From Salsipaludibacter sp038233055 (GTDB lineage: Bacteria; Actinomycetota; Nitriliruptoria; Nitriliruptorales; Nitriliruptoraceae), in the NCBI GenBank assembly GCA_038233055.1, contig JBBSMS010000137.1, positions 1 to 8,712 of the forward strand: 8,712 nt of DNA. The letters run 5' to 3'. The notes under the pieces are model-generated. The model ran no database searches. It saw only the letters and a list, made by a program, of their open reading frames with translations, and was not told the origin of the DNA. Shown one piece after another: positions 1 through 5,724 of this stretch. The number at the start of each line of letters is the position of its first letter. Positions within the stretch are counted from its first letter, which is position 1. The translations under genes were made by a program, and so were the position numbers.

Positions 1-2
1 CA

Positions 3-32
3 TCGGCGACTGACGGGCAGACGCGTCGCCGA
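3..32 (-). terminator. Hairpin after dapE, probable terminator
   Basis: A perfect 8-bp inverted repeat, TCGGCGAC (3-10) against GTCGCCGA (25-32), with a 14-base loop. It begins 8 bases beyond the dapE stop codon. This is the usual place for an intrinsic terminator of the dapD-dapE operon. The T-run that would follow on the minus strand lies outside the window, so the terminator type cannot be judged. Confidence 0.45.
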
Positions 33-39
33 GGTCGAC

Positions 40-1200
40 TCAGGTCGTGGCGAGGAATCCCTCGATCGCGTCGCTGGCCGCCCGCAGGCGCCACACCTCC
101 ACGAACTCGCCGCGCTGGTGGGCCTGGTCGGTGCGCCCGGGGCCGAAGTTGACGGCCGGGACGCCCCGTTCACCGAATCGGGCCACGTCCGTCCAGGCCT
201 GCTTGGCCGCCACGGGCGCGTCCACCGTCGCGACGAACAGGGCCGTGACCGGCCGGTCGGCGCGCGGTGGGGCCGGGACGGCGCGGTCCGTGATTGCCAC
301 CGACAGGTCGAGGCCGAGGTCGGCCGCGAGGCCGTCCAGTGTCGAGTGCAGTTCCTCCTCGGCGGTTGCCAGGTCACGGCTTGGGCTGAACCTGAAGTTG
401 AGGTTGAGGTCCACGACACCCGGAACGACGTTGCGGCCGTTGGTGGTGTGGGCCTGGGTCACCGTCCACACGTCGCGGAACACCACCTCGTCCAGTTCCA
501 CCTCGACCGGGTCGCGCTCGTGGAAGGCGGTCAGCAGTGCACCGGCTGCGGTCAGGGCGTTGTGGCCCTGCCACGGCCGCGCCGAGTGGGCCTGGCGACC
601 GCGCACGGTCACGGTTGCGTGCAGGCCGCCCAGGCACCCCAGTTGGATCTCGCCGTCGGTCGGTTCGAGGATCACGGCGAGGTCGGCGTCGGCCAGCCAC
701 GAAACCCGATCGAGCACCGGCACCAGTTCGTTGTCGTCGGCCGGGCCCTCCTCGGCCGCGTAGAGCACAAGGGCGACGTCGGCGTCAGTGTCCAGGTCGC
801 CGTCCACGACCCGTTCGAAGGCCCGCATCGCCACGATGTTGCCGCCCTTCATGTCCGACGTGCCACGGCCCACCACCACGTCGACGCCCTGGACCCGGTC
901 GGTGCGGGCGTCGCGGTCGGCCGGGGTCGGCGCCACCACGTCCAGGTGGCCCACCAGCAGCACCAGCGGCCGTGACCCGTCGGGCGACGGCCGCGCCCGG
1001 GGCGTGACCACCAGGGAGTTGCCGACCCGGACGACGGTGTCGCCGCGGTCTCGGTGGTGGGTGGCCACGGCGTCGGCGATTGGGCCCTCGGCTCCGGTCG
1101 CGCACACCAGCGCGCAGTGGTCCAGCAGCCGCGCCACGAGGTCGCGGGTCACCTCGTCGTCGAGCACGAGGCCGTCGGGTGGGGGGACGGGCGTGGTCAC
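40..1200 (-). CDS. dapE: Succinyl-diaminopimelate desuccinylase (M20 family)
   Basis: Cytoplasmic zinc hydrolase that removes succinate from N-succinyl-LL-2,6-diaminopimelate, giving LL-DAP for lysine and peptidoglycan. The 386-residue product shows the M20 metal-site series in order: GHLDVV with H85 and D87, GRGTSDMKGG with bridging D116, the AAEEG acidic pair E150/E151 (general base), E179 in ILEPTD, and the late histidine H361 in AHQRGE. The dimerisation-domain region around residues 185-300 includes GLHATVTVRGRQAHSARP. The length fits the family. The frame stays open upstream to 1353, but that would overlap dapD by about 100 bases with low-complexity Arg/Pro sequence. The GTG at 1198-1200, with AGGAG five bases upstream, is the sensible start. 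It follows dapD by 50 bases on the same strand, so the two are probably co-transcribed. Family assignment is firm. DapE rather than another M20 amidohydrolase is supported mainly by the dapD neighbour. Confidence 0.93.
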   Translation of the reverse strand: MTTPVPPPDGLVLDDEVTRDLVARLLDHCALVCATGAEGPIADAVATHHRDRGDTVVRVGNSLVVTPRARPSPDGSRPLVLLVGHLDVVAPTPADRDARTDRVQGVDVVVGRGTSDMKGGNIVAMRAFERVVDGDLDTDADVALVLYAAEEGPADDNELVPVLDRVSWLADADLAVILEPTDGEIQLGCLGGLHATVTVRGRQAHSARPWQGHNALTAAGALLTAFHERDPVEVELDEVVFRDVWTVTQAHTTNGRNVVPGVVDLNLNFRFSPSRDLATAEEELHSTLDGLAADLGLDLSVAITDRAVPAPPRADRPVTALFVATVDAPVAAKQAWTDVARFGERGVPAVNFGPGRTDQAHQRGEFVEVWRLRAASDAIEGFLATT

Positions 1201-1205
1201 GGCGG

Positions 1206-1210
1206 CTCCT
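1206..1210 (-). promoter_or_regulatory. Ribosome binding site of dapE
   Basis: AGGAG on the minus strand, five bases before the GTG at 1200-1198. This site decides the dapE start and excludes the longer upstream reading that would overlap dapD. Confidence 0.7.
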
Positions 1211-1250
1211 GTCGGCCCGCCCGTCGGGTGCAGGCGGCGGGTCAGGCGGG

Positions 1251-2078
1251 TCACACCTGGACGGCGAACTCGCGCAGGGTGTCGTTCAGGGAGGTCTTGG
1301 CATTGGTCGACTCGGTGCGGCGACCGATGATCAGGGCCGCGGGCAGGTGCCACGTCCCGGCCGGGAACTCCTTGGGGCGGGTCCCGGGGATCACGACCGC
1401 GCCGGGCGGGACGTGGCCGCGGACCTCGACCGGTTCGTCACCGGTCACGTCGATGATCGGAGTGGACATCGTGAGCACCGTGTTCGCACCGACCACTGCG
1501 CCCGCGCCGACCCGCACACCCTCCACCACGATGGAGCGCGAGCCGATGAAGCAGTCGTCCTCGATCACCACCGGGGTGGCACCTGCGGGCTCCAGCACGC
1601 CTCCGATGCCGACCCCGCCGGACAGGTGGACATTGCGCCCGATCTGGGCGCAGGAACCCACCGTGGCCCACGTGTCGACCATGGTCCCGGCACCCACCCA
1701 GGCACCGATGTTGACGTAGCCCGGCATGAGAACGACGCCGCGTTCGAGGTGGGCGCCGTGTCGTGCGGTCCCCGGTGGCACGACCCGGACGCCGGCGGCC
1801 GCGTAGCCGGTCTTGAGTGCCAGCTTGTCGTGGTACTCGTACGGGCCCACCTCCATGGTGGCCATCTCCGCCTGCCGGAACAGCAGCAGGATCGCCTGCT
1901 TCGCCCAAGTGTTGACCACCCACTCGCCGTCGTCGCCGGGCTCGGCCACGCGGACCTCACCGCGGTCGAGCAGGTCGATCGTGTCGGACACGGCGGTGCG
2001 GGCCTCGTCGGACCGCCAGCCGTCGTCGCTGGCGGCCGCGGCCTCGATGGTGGCGGCGAGGTCGGTGATGGAGGTCAC
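1251..2078 (-). CDS. dapD: Tetrahydrodipicolinate N-succinyltransferase
   Basis: Transfers succinate from succinyl-CoA to (S)-2,3,4,5-tetrahydrodipicolinate, the first step of the succinylase branch of DAP/lysine synthesis; the family works as a cytoplasmic trimer. The 275-residue product has an alpha-helical N-terminal region (about 1-95) and then a left-handed beta-helix of hexapeptide repeats (about 105-235). It carries the signature MVDTWATVGSCAQIG (133-147), then NVHLSGGVGIGGVLEP and IEDDCFIGSRS. From memory this matches E. coli DapD (274 aa) closely along its whole length, including VNIGA and the C-terminal region. The start is GTG at 2076-2078 with GAGGAA seven bases upstream. The gene leads a minus-strand operon with dapE. 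The short proteobacterial-type form is unexpected if the host is an actinomycete, whose better-known DapD (e.g. mycobacterial) is longer and divergent. Confidence 0.97.
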   Translation of the reverse strand: MTSITDLAATIEAAAASDDGWRSDEARTAVSDTIDLLDRGEVRVAEPGDDGEWVVNTWAKQAILLLFRQAEMATMEVGPYEYHDKLALKTGYAAAGVRVVPPGTARHGAHLERGVVLMPGYVNIGAWVGAGTMVDTWATVGSCAQIGRNVHLSGGVGIGGVLEPAGATPVVIEDDCFIGSRSIVVEGVRVGAGAVVGANTVLTMSTPIIDVTGDEPVEVRGHVPPGAVVIPGTRPKEFPAGTWHLPAALIIGRRTESTNAKTSLNDTLREFAVQV

Positions 2079-2159
2079 GGGGTGGTTCCTCGGGGCTTGG
2101 GGACGGCGGTCGAGCCAGGTGGCGTGATGTCCACGGCCGCTCAGTCGTGGTGTCGCGCC

Positions 2160-2165
2160 AGCCTA
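2160..2165 (-). promoter_or_regulatory. Candidate -10 box of the dapD-dapE operon
   Basis: TAGGCT on the minus strand fits the TANNNT -10 pattern of high-GC bacteria and would give a 5' leader of about 75 bases. The identical hexamer lies upstream of dapC. No convincing -35 element is seen at 16-18 bases, so this rests on the hexamer and its position only. Confidence 0.35.
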
Positions 2166-2238
2166 GGTCGCGGGGCGGTTGTCGCCCACTGGACGGCTGG
2201 GCCACGCGGGCGGGGCGCGACGGTCGCGGTTGGTCGCG

Positions 2239-2260
2239 TGCGGGCTATCGTTGGCCCGCA
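2239..2260 (+). promoter_or_regulatory. Candidate -10 box within an inverted repeat, upstream of the DUF368 gene
   Basis: TATCGT (2246-2251) fits the TANNNT -10 pattern. It sits in the 8-base loop between perfect 7-bp arms TGCGGGC (2239-2245) and GCCCGCA (2254-2260). Just upstream is a direct repeat of GGTCGCG at 2222-2228 and 2232-2238, 10 bp apart, hence on one helical face. This could be a promoter with an overlapping operator for the plus-strand pair. The leader would be about 80 bases. No -35 is recognisable. Confidence 0.3.
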
Positions 2261-2339
2261 GCGCCCGGCGAGCGCCTTCCTGCCTGACCCGTCCGGCTCG
2301 GCGTGGCCCCACCCGTCCCCTCATGTGCGAGGTCGTCCC

Positions 2340-3302
2340 GTGTCCACCTCCCTCACCACCGAGGCCGCCGAACGCACGCGTGGGCTCGTCGGGGTGCTCG
2401 CCGGTGGGGCCTTCATGGGCGCGGCCGAGATCGTGCCGGGGGTGTCGGGCGGCACGATCGCGTTGGTGTTCGGCATCTACGACCACCTGATCGCGACCCT
2501 GTCCGAGGGAGCCTCGTCGCTGGGCACGGCGCTGCGGGGCGACGTCCGGGGCGCACTGGCACGCCTGCGCCGCCTGGACTGGGCCTTCGTGGTGGTGCTG
2601 CTGGCCGGCATGGGCACGGCGATCGTGGCCCTGTCGAGCGTGTTGGAACACCTGCTCGAGACCCGGCCAGTCGCGATGTCAGCGTTGTTCGCGGGCCTGG
2701 TCGCGGGCTCGGTGGTGCTGGCCCGCCACGAACTCCACGGGCCGCTGGACCCGGTCGACCGGACCGCCGCCATCGGGGTGGCGATCGCCACCTTCCTGGT
2801 GCTGGGGATCACGCCCGGTCGGATCGCGGACCCGTCGCTGCCATTGTTCTTCGTGGCGGCCGCCATCGCCATCTGCGCCATGATCCTGCCCGGCATCTCC
2901 GGGTCGTTCATCCTCCTGCTGCTGGGCATGTACGAGCCGGTGCTGGCGGCCGTGACCGAACGCGACCTGGTCGTGCTGGCCACCTTCGGGGCGGGGGCGG
3001 TGACCGGCCTGGCGCTGTTCTCGACCGCGCTCGATGCCACGCTGGAGCGCCATCACGACCGCACGCTCGCGATCCTGCTGGGCCTGATGGCCGGGTCGCT
3101 GCGGGTGCTGTGGCCGTGGCCGGTCGGCCAGGAGGGCGTGGGTGAAGCCGCACTGGGTGCACCCGTGACGGCCGACCTGCCGGTCGCGATCGGCGCCGGG
3201 CTGGTCGGCGTCCTGCTGGTGGTCGGGATCGCCCGGGTCGGACGGGCGTTGCTCGACGAGGAATCCGACGGCGCCCACGACCACGAGACGGTGAGCCCAT
3301 GA
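2340..3302 (+). CDS. DUF368 family membrane protein, probable polyprenyl-phosphate translocase (PopT-like)
   Basis: A 320-residue polytopic membrane protein of the DUF368 family. Some members (PopT) have been shown to return undecaprenyl phosphate across the cytoplasmic membrane so the lipid carrier can be reused for cell-wall synthesis; assigning that role here is by family. The hallmark appears twice, as expected from internally duplicated halves: EIVPGVSGGT at 30-39 with FGIY just after, and ILPGISGSF at 182-190 with LGMY just after. Hydrophobic stretches occur near 17-49, 81-103, 111-127, 142-157, 168-203, 211-230, 243-258 and 281-300; the C-terminus is short and acidic. GTG at 2340 is preferred because GAGG lies seven bases upstream. 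An in-frame GTG at 2325 would add five residues but has no site. The frame is open back to 1080, but that part is antisense to dap genes. The stop overlaps the next gene by ATGA, so translation is probably coupled. Confidence 0.88.
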   Translation: MSTSLTTEAAERTRGLVGVLAGGAFMGAAEIVPGVSGGTIALVFGIYDHLIATLSEGASSLGTALRGDVRGALARLRRLDWAFVVVLLAGMGTAIVALSSVLEHLLETRPVAMSALFAGLVAGSVVLARHELHGPLDPVDRTAAIGVAIATFLVLGITPGRIADPSLPLFFVAAAIAICAMILPGISGSFILLLLGMYEPVLAAVTERDLVVLATFGAGAVTGLALFSTALDATLERHHDRTLAILLGLMAGSLRVLWPWPVGQEGVGEAALGAPVTADLPVAIGAGLVGVLLVVGIARVGRALLDEESDGAHDHETVSP

Positions 3303-4213
3303 CCGATGTCGACGAGATCCGGCGCCTGCTGGTGGTCAGCAACGCCGCCGCCGGCAGCAACGACCAGGAGGCGGTGGACGTGGCCCGCGGGGTGTGGGTC
3401 GACGCCGGCTGGCAGGTCGACGTCGTCGCCACCGAGAGCCAGGACGACCTCCGGGACGTCGTTGCGAACGTGGACGGGCGGGTGCTGGTGGCCGCCGGCG
3501 GGGACGGGAGCCTGCACGCGGTGGTGGTGGCGCTGGCCGCGGCCGAGGCGCTCGACGACGTGGTCGTGGGCTTGTTGCCGCTCGGCACCGGCAACGACCT
3601 CGCTCGTGGCCTGGGCATGCCGCTGGAGCCCGAGGAGGCGGCCCGCGGGTTGCTGGCAGCCAGCCCGCGTCGCCTCGACCTGCTGGTCGACCAGGACGGG
3701 ATGATCGGGGTCAACGCGATCAACATCGGGATCGGGGCTGCGGCGTCCGAGCGTGCGTCGACCATGAAGGAGGGGCTGGGTCCGGCCGCCTACCCGTTGG
3801 GCGCGGTGGCCGCTGGTGCGACCGAGCCGGGCTGGACCCTGACCGTGACGGTCGACGGCGAGCCCCTGGTCACCGACGAGCCGGTGTTGCACGTCGTCAT
3901 CGGCAACGGTCCGTCACTGGGCGGCGGGACCGACGCCGCCCCGGGTGCGTCCGTCGACGACCGCCAGGCCGACGTGATGGTCGCGCTGGCCACGGGGCCG
4001 ATGGCCCGGATGGGGTATGCCGCCGCGCTGCAGCGTGGCGACCACGTCGACCGTGAGGACGTCCTGAGCCGGCGTGGGCGCGAGATCGTCGTCGAGGGGG
4101 AGGAACACCCCTGGAACGTCGACGGCGAACTGCCACCGCCACGCACCAGGTCGGCCTGGACCCTCCGACCCGCCGCGTGGCGCCTGCTGGCCCCCGACGG
4201 CAACGGGCATTGA
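3299..4213 (+). CDS. Diacylglycerol/lipid kinase family protein (YegS/DagK-like)
   Basis: ATP-dependent kinase of the DAGK catalytic-domain family, phosphorylating a lipid alcohol such as diacylglycerol at the inner membrane face. The true substrate cannot be read from sequence. The 304-residue product has the N-terminal LLVVSNAAAGS (10-20), the nucleotide-binding GGDGS at 67-71 (usually GGDGT) and LPLGTGND at 93-100. It also has the second-domain glycine-rich GNGPSLGGG near 202-210 followed by AP and an acidic ADV segment, and the catalytic DGE at 275-277. Key motifs are intact, so an active enzyme is likely. The start ATG (3299-3301) overlaps the stop of the DUF368 gene by four bases. That pairing suggests a substrate in lipid-carrier or phospholipid recycling, possibly an undecaprenol-type or diacylglycerol substrate, which is inference. 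The gene converges with dapC, leaving 75 bases between them, in which only weak 5-bp stems occur. Confidence 0.9.
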   Translation: MTDVDEIRRLLVVSNAAAGSNDQEAVDVARGVWVDAGWQVDVVATESQDDLRDVVANVDGRVLVAAGGDGSLHAVVVALAAAEALDDVVVGLLPLGTGNDLARGLGMPLEPEEAARGLLAASPRRLDLLVDQDGMIGVNAINIGIGAAASERASTMKEGLGPAAYPLGAVAAGATEPGWTLTVTVDGEPLVTDEPVLHVVIGNGPSLGGGTDAAPGASVDDRQADVMVALATGPMARMGYAAALQRGDHVDREDVLSRRGREIVVEGEEHPWNVDGELPPPRTRSAWTLRPAAWRLLAPDGNGH

Positions 4214-4288
4214 CATGACCGGTTCCGGCCGTTCGCATCCGTTCGGGGGCGGCGTCTCCGGACGTCCCGTCGGCCGTCCTGGTCGGGG

Positions 4289-5488
4289 TCAGGGCGAGTC
4301 CGCGGTCGGGCGAGGGATGCGGCCGTCGTCCAGCCCGGCACGCCAGCCCGCGACCGCCGCCCGGCAGTCCGCGACGGTGGGGACCAGTGCCAGTCGCAGC
4401 CAGCCGTGTCCGGCCGGTCCGAACGAGCGGCCGGGGGAGGCCACGACCCCCGCGGCCAGCAGTGCCTCGGCATGCCCGAGGTCGTCGCCGTCGGGGGCCG
4501 CGAACCACACGTAGAAGGTGGCCGCGCTGTCCAGCATCTCGTATCCCACGTCGTGGAGGAACTCGTCCACCACGGCGCGCTTGGCCCCGAACGCGGACCG
4601 CCGCTCGGCAACGTGGTCGTCGTCACCCCAGGCAGCGGTCGCCGCGGCCTGGACGAAGTCCTGCGAGGCGGTGCCGAAGTTCGGTCGCAGCAGACGCTGG
4701 GTGCGGACCACGGCCGGGTCGCCGACCAGCGCACCCGAGCGGTAGCCGGTCATGCCCGACCGCTTCGACAGCGACAGGGTCGCCACGACCCCGGTCGGGT
4801 CGCCGTCCACGGCCTCCAGCACCGACGGCGGTGGTGAATCGCCGAACCAGATCTCCTGGTAGCACTCGTCCGAGGCCAGCAGGATGTCGTGCTCCCGCGC
4901 GACCGCCACCTGGTCGCGCCAGTAGGCGAGGTCGGCCTCGGCCCCGGTCGGGTTGTGCGGGTAGTTCAGCCACGCGATCGCGGCGGCGTCCAGGCGGTCG
5001 TCGTCGAGCGCGCCGAGGTCCAGCAACCAGCCGTCGTCGGCCTGCAACGCGACCGGATCGGACCGGCCCCCCGCCAGCAGGGCCGAGCGTTCGTACACCG
5101 GGTAGCCGGGATCGCCCCACACGACCGATCGCTTGTCGGCCGTGGCGTCCAGGATCGCAAACGGGAGGTGGAAGATCGCCTCCTTGGACCCGGCTGTCGG
5201 CAGGACCATCGTGGCCGGGTCGACCCAGTCGACCCCGTGGCGACGATGGAGGAAGCTCGCGACGGCGGCCCGCAGGTCCGCGTGGCCGTACGTCGTCGGG
5301 TAGTTCGAGACCGGATCGACCGCGTCCAGCAGCGCCTGGCGTACGAAGGCCGGGGTCGGCTCGTCGGGGTCCCCGATGGAGAAGTCGTACAGGTGCGCGC
5401 CCTCGGCCCGCAGGGCCGCCACGCGATGGCGCAGTTCCTCCAGCGCGTAGGCGCCGATCTCGTCCAGGCGCGGGTTGCGGGTGACCAT
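4289..5488 (-). CDS. dapC: Succinyldiaminopimelate aminotransferase (class I/II PLP enzyme)
   Basis: PLP-dependent fold-type I aminotransferase of 399 residues. Its likely reaction is N-succinyl-2-amino-6-ketopimelate plus glutamate to N-succinyl-LL-DAP, the step between DapD and DapE. Visible landmarks are FSIGDPDEPTP near 36-46, SNYPTTYGHADLR near 61-73, GSKEAIFHLP at 100-109, NYPHNPTG at 175-182, SDECY at 206-210 (Asp207 and Tyr210 for PLP), the SLSKRSGMTGYRSG segment with Schiff-base Lys242, and WLRLAL with carboxylate-binding Arg365. Class I aminotransferases are hard to separate by eye. The DapC call rests on the resemblance to actinobacterial DapC proteins and on dapD/dapE nearby. The start is ATG at 5486-5488 with GGAG five bases upstream. 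The frame runs open to 6040, but that extension crosses the repeat region and is antisense to the next gene. It is separated from dapD by two plus-strand lipid genes and probably has its own promoter. Confidence 0.88.
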   Translation of the reverse strand: MVTRNPRLDEIGAYALEELRHRVAALRAEGAHLYDFSIGDPDEPTPAFVRQALLDAVDPVSNYPTTYGHADLRAAVASFLHRRHGVDWVDPATMVLPTAGSKEAIFHLPFAILDATADKRSVVWGDPGYPVYERSALLAGGRSDPVALQADDGWLLDLGALDDDRLDAAAIAWLNYPHNPTGAEADLAYWRDQVAVAREHDILLASDECYQEIWFGDSPPPSVLEAVDGDPTGVVATLSLSKRSGMTGYRSGALVGDPAVVRTQRLLRPNFGTASQDFVQAAATAAWGDDDHVAERRSAFGAKRAVVDEFLHDVGYEMLDSAATFYVWFAAPDGDDLGHAEALLAAGVVASPGRSFGPAGHGWLRLALVPTVADCRAAVAGWRAGLDDGRIPRPTADSP

Positions 5489-5493
5489 GCCGT

Positions 5494-5497
5494 CTCC
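5494..5497 (-). promoter_or_regulatory. Ribosome binding site of dapC
   Basis: GGAG on the minus strand five bases before the ATG at 5488-5486. It fixes the dapC start against a long upstream open frame. Confidence 0.6.
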
Positions 5498-5514
5498 GGG
5501 TCGCGGTCCCACCG

Positions 5515-5520
5515 AGCCTA
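5515..5520 (-). promoter_or_regulatory. Candidate -10 box of dapC
   Basis: TAGGCT on the minus strand, the same hexamer as upstream of dapD. It lies 26 bases before the ATG, giving a leader of about 20 bases. No clear -35 is seen. It is 41 bases from the nearer copy of the 42-bp repeat. Confidence 0.4.
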
Positions 5521-5561
5521 CGACCCACCACCCTGCGACGGCCGCCACGGCCGACCCCGAG

Positions 5562-5603
5562 GTGTGCGTCGGTCGTCCCGCATGTGGCACCAGCGACGCA
5601 CGC
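5562..5603. repeat. 42-bp palindromic repeat, copy 1
   Basis: First of two near-identical intergenic units. Arms GTGTGCGTCG (5562-5571) and CGACGCACGC (5594-5603) pair over ten positions with one G-T wobble, enclosing a 22-base loop. The loop contains the short palindrome GTGGCAC (5584-5590). Compared with copy 2 only positions 10 and 26 of the unit differ. One is at the stem/loop boundary and the other is the unpaired centre of GTGnCAC, so neither change damages the symmetry. Confidence 0.9.
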
Positions 5604-5618
5604 TCGAACGGCTGACCT

Positions 5619-5668
5619 CGACGTGTGCGTCCGTCGTCCCGCATGTGCCACCAGCGACGCACGCGTCG
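5619..5668. repeat. 42-bp palindromic repeat, copy 2, with extended arms
   Basis: The second unit proper is 5623-5664, starting 61 bp after copy 1 and identical at 40 of 42 positions. Here the flanks extend the palindrome: CGACGTGTGCGTC (5619-5631) pairs with GACGCACGCGTCG (5656-5668) over 13 positions with one G-T wobble and a 24-base loop. The loop centre is GTGCCAC (5645-5651). It lies 22 bases upstream of the candidate -10 box of the pheA-like gene and overlaps the expected -35 region. Confidence 0.9.
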
Positions 5669-5686
5669 GGGGTCCGCGGCGCGGTC

Positions 5687-5692
5687 TAGCCT
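5687..5692 (+). promoter_or_regulatory. Candidate -10 box of the pheA-like/tyrA pair
   Basis: TAGCCT fits TANNNT and lies 32 bases before the GTG start. No TTGACA-like -35 is present. Repeat copy 2 occupies that place, which suggests the repeat may help or block polymerase. Confidence 0.4.
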
Positions 5693-5711
5693 CGCCGGCA
5701 GCGCTGCCGAC

Positions 5712-5718
5712 GAGAGGG
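5712..5718 (+). promoter_or_regulatory. Ribosome binding site of the pheA-like gene
   Basis: GAGAGGG six bases before the GTG at 5725. An ATG at 5721 lies closer but is in another frame and ends after 15 codons. The site therefore supports GTG 5725 and excludes the longer in-frame reading from 5584, which would cross the repeats. Confidence 0.6.
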
Positions 5719-5724
5719 CCATGC

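Noticed and set aside
1..3. An ATG on the minus strand at the window edge, as the start of a gene following dapE
   Set aside because: No ribosome binding site precedes it, and it falls at the end of the hairpin that probably terminates the operon. Only one codon is visible.
47..1719. Long plus-strand open frames antisense to dapE and dapD
   Set aside because: These are shadows produced by GC-rich third positions. Their products are Arg/Ala/Gly-rich, match no family, and conflict with well-conserved minus-strand proteins.
2324..2349. A stretch resembling the 5' half of the 42-bp repeat (TGTGCG, then GGTCGTCCCG, then TGT and ACC) at the start of the DUF368 gene
   Set aside because: It needs several gaps, lacks the right arm GACGCAC, and overlaps the start codon region. 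It is likely chance in GC-rich DNA.
4214..4288. A bidirectional terminator between the convergent lipid kinase and dapC genes
   Set aside because: Only a 5-bp stem (GGACG 4260-4264 with CGTCC 4275-4279) and an 8-bp palindrome were found, with no T-runs. This is too weak to call.
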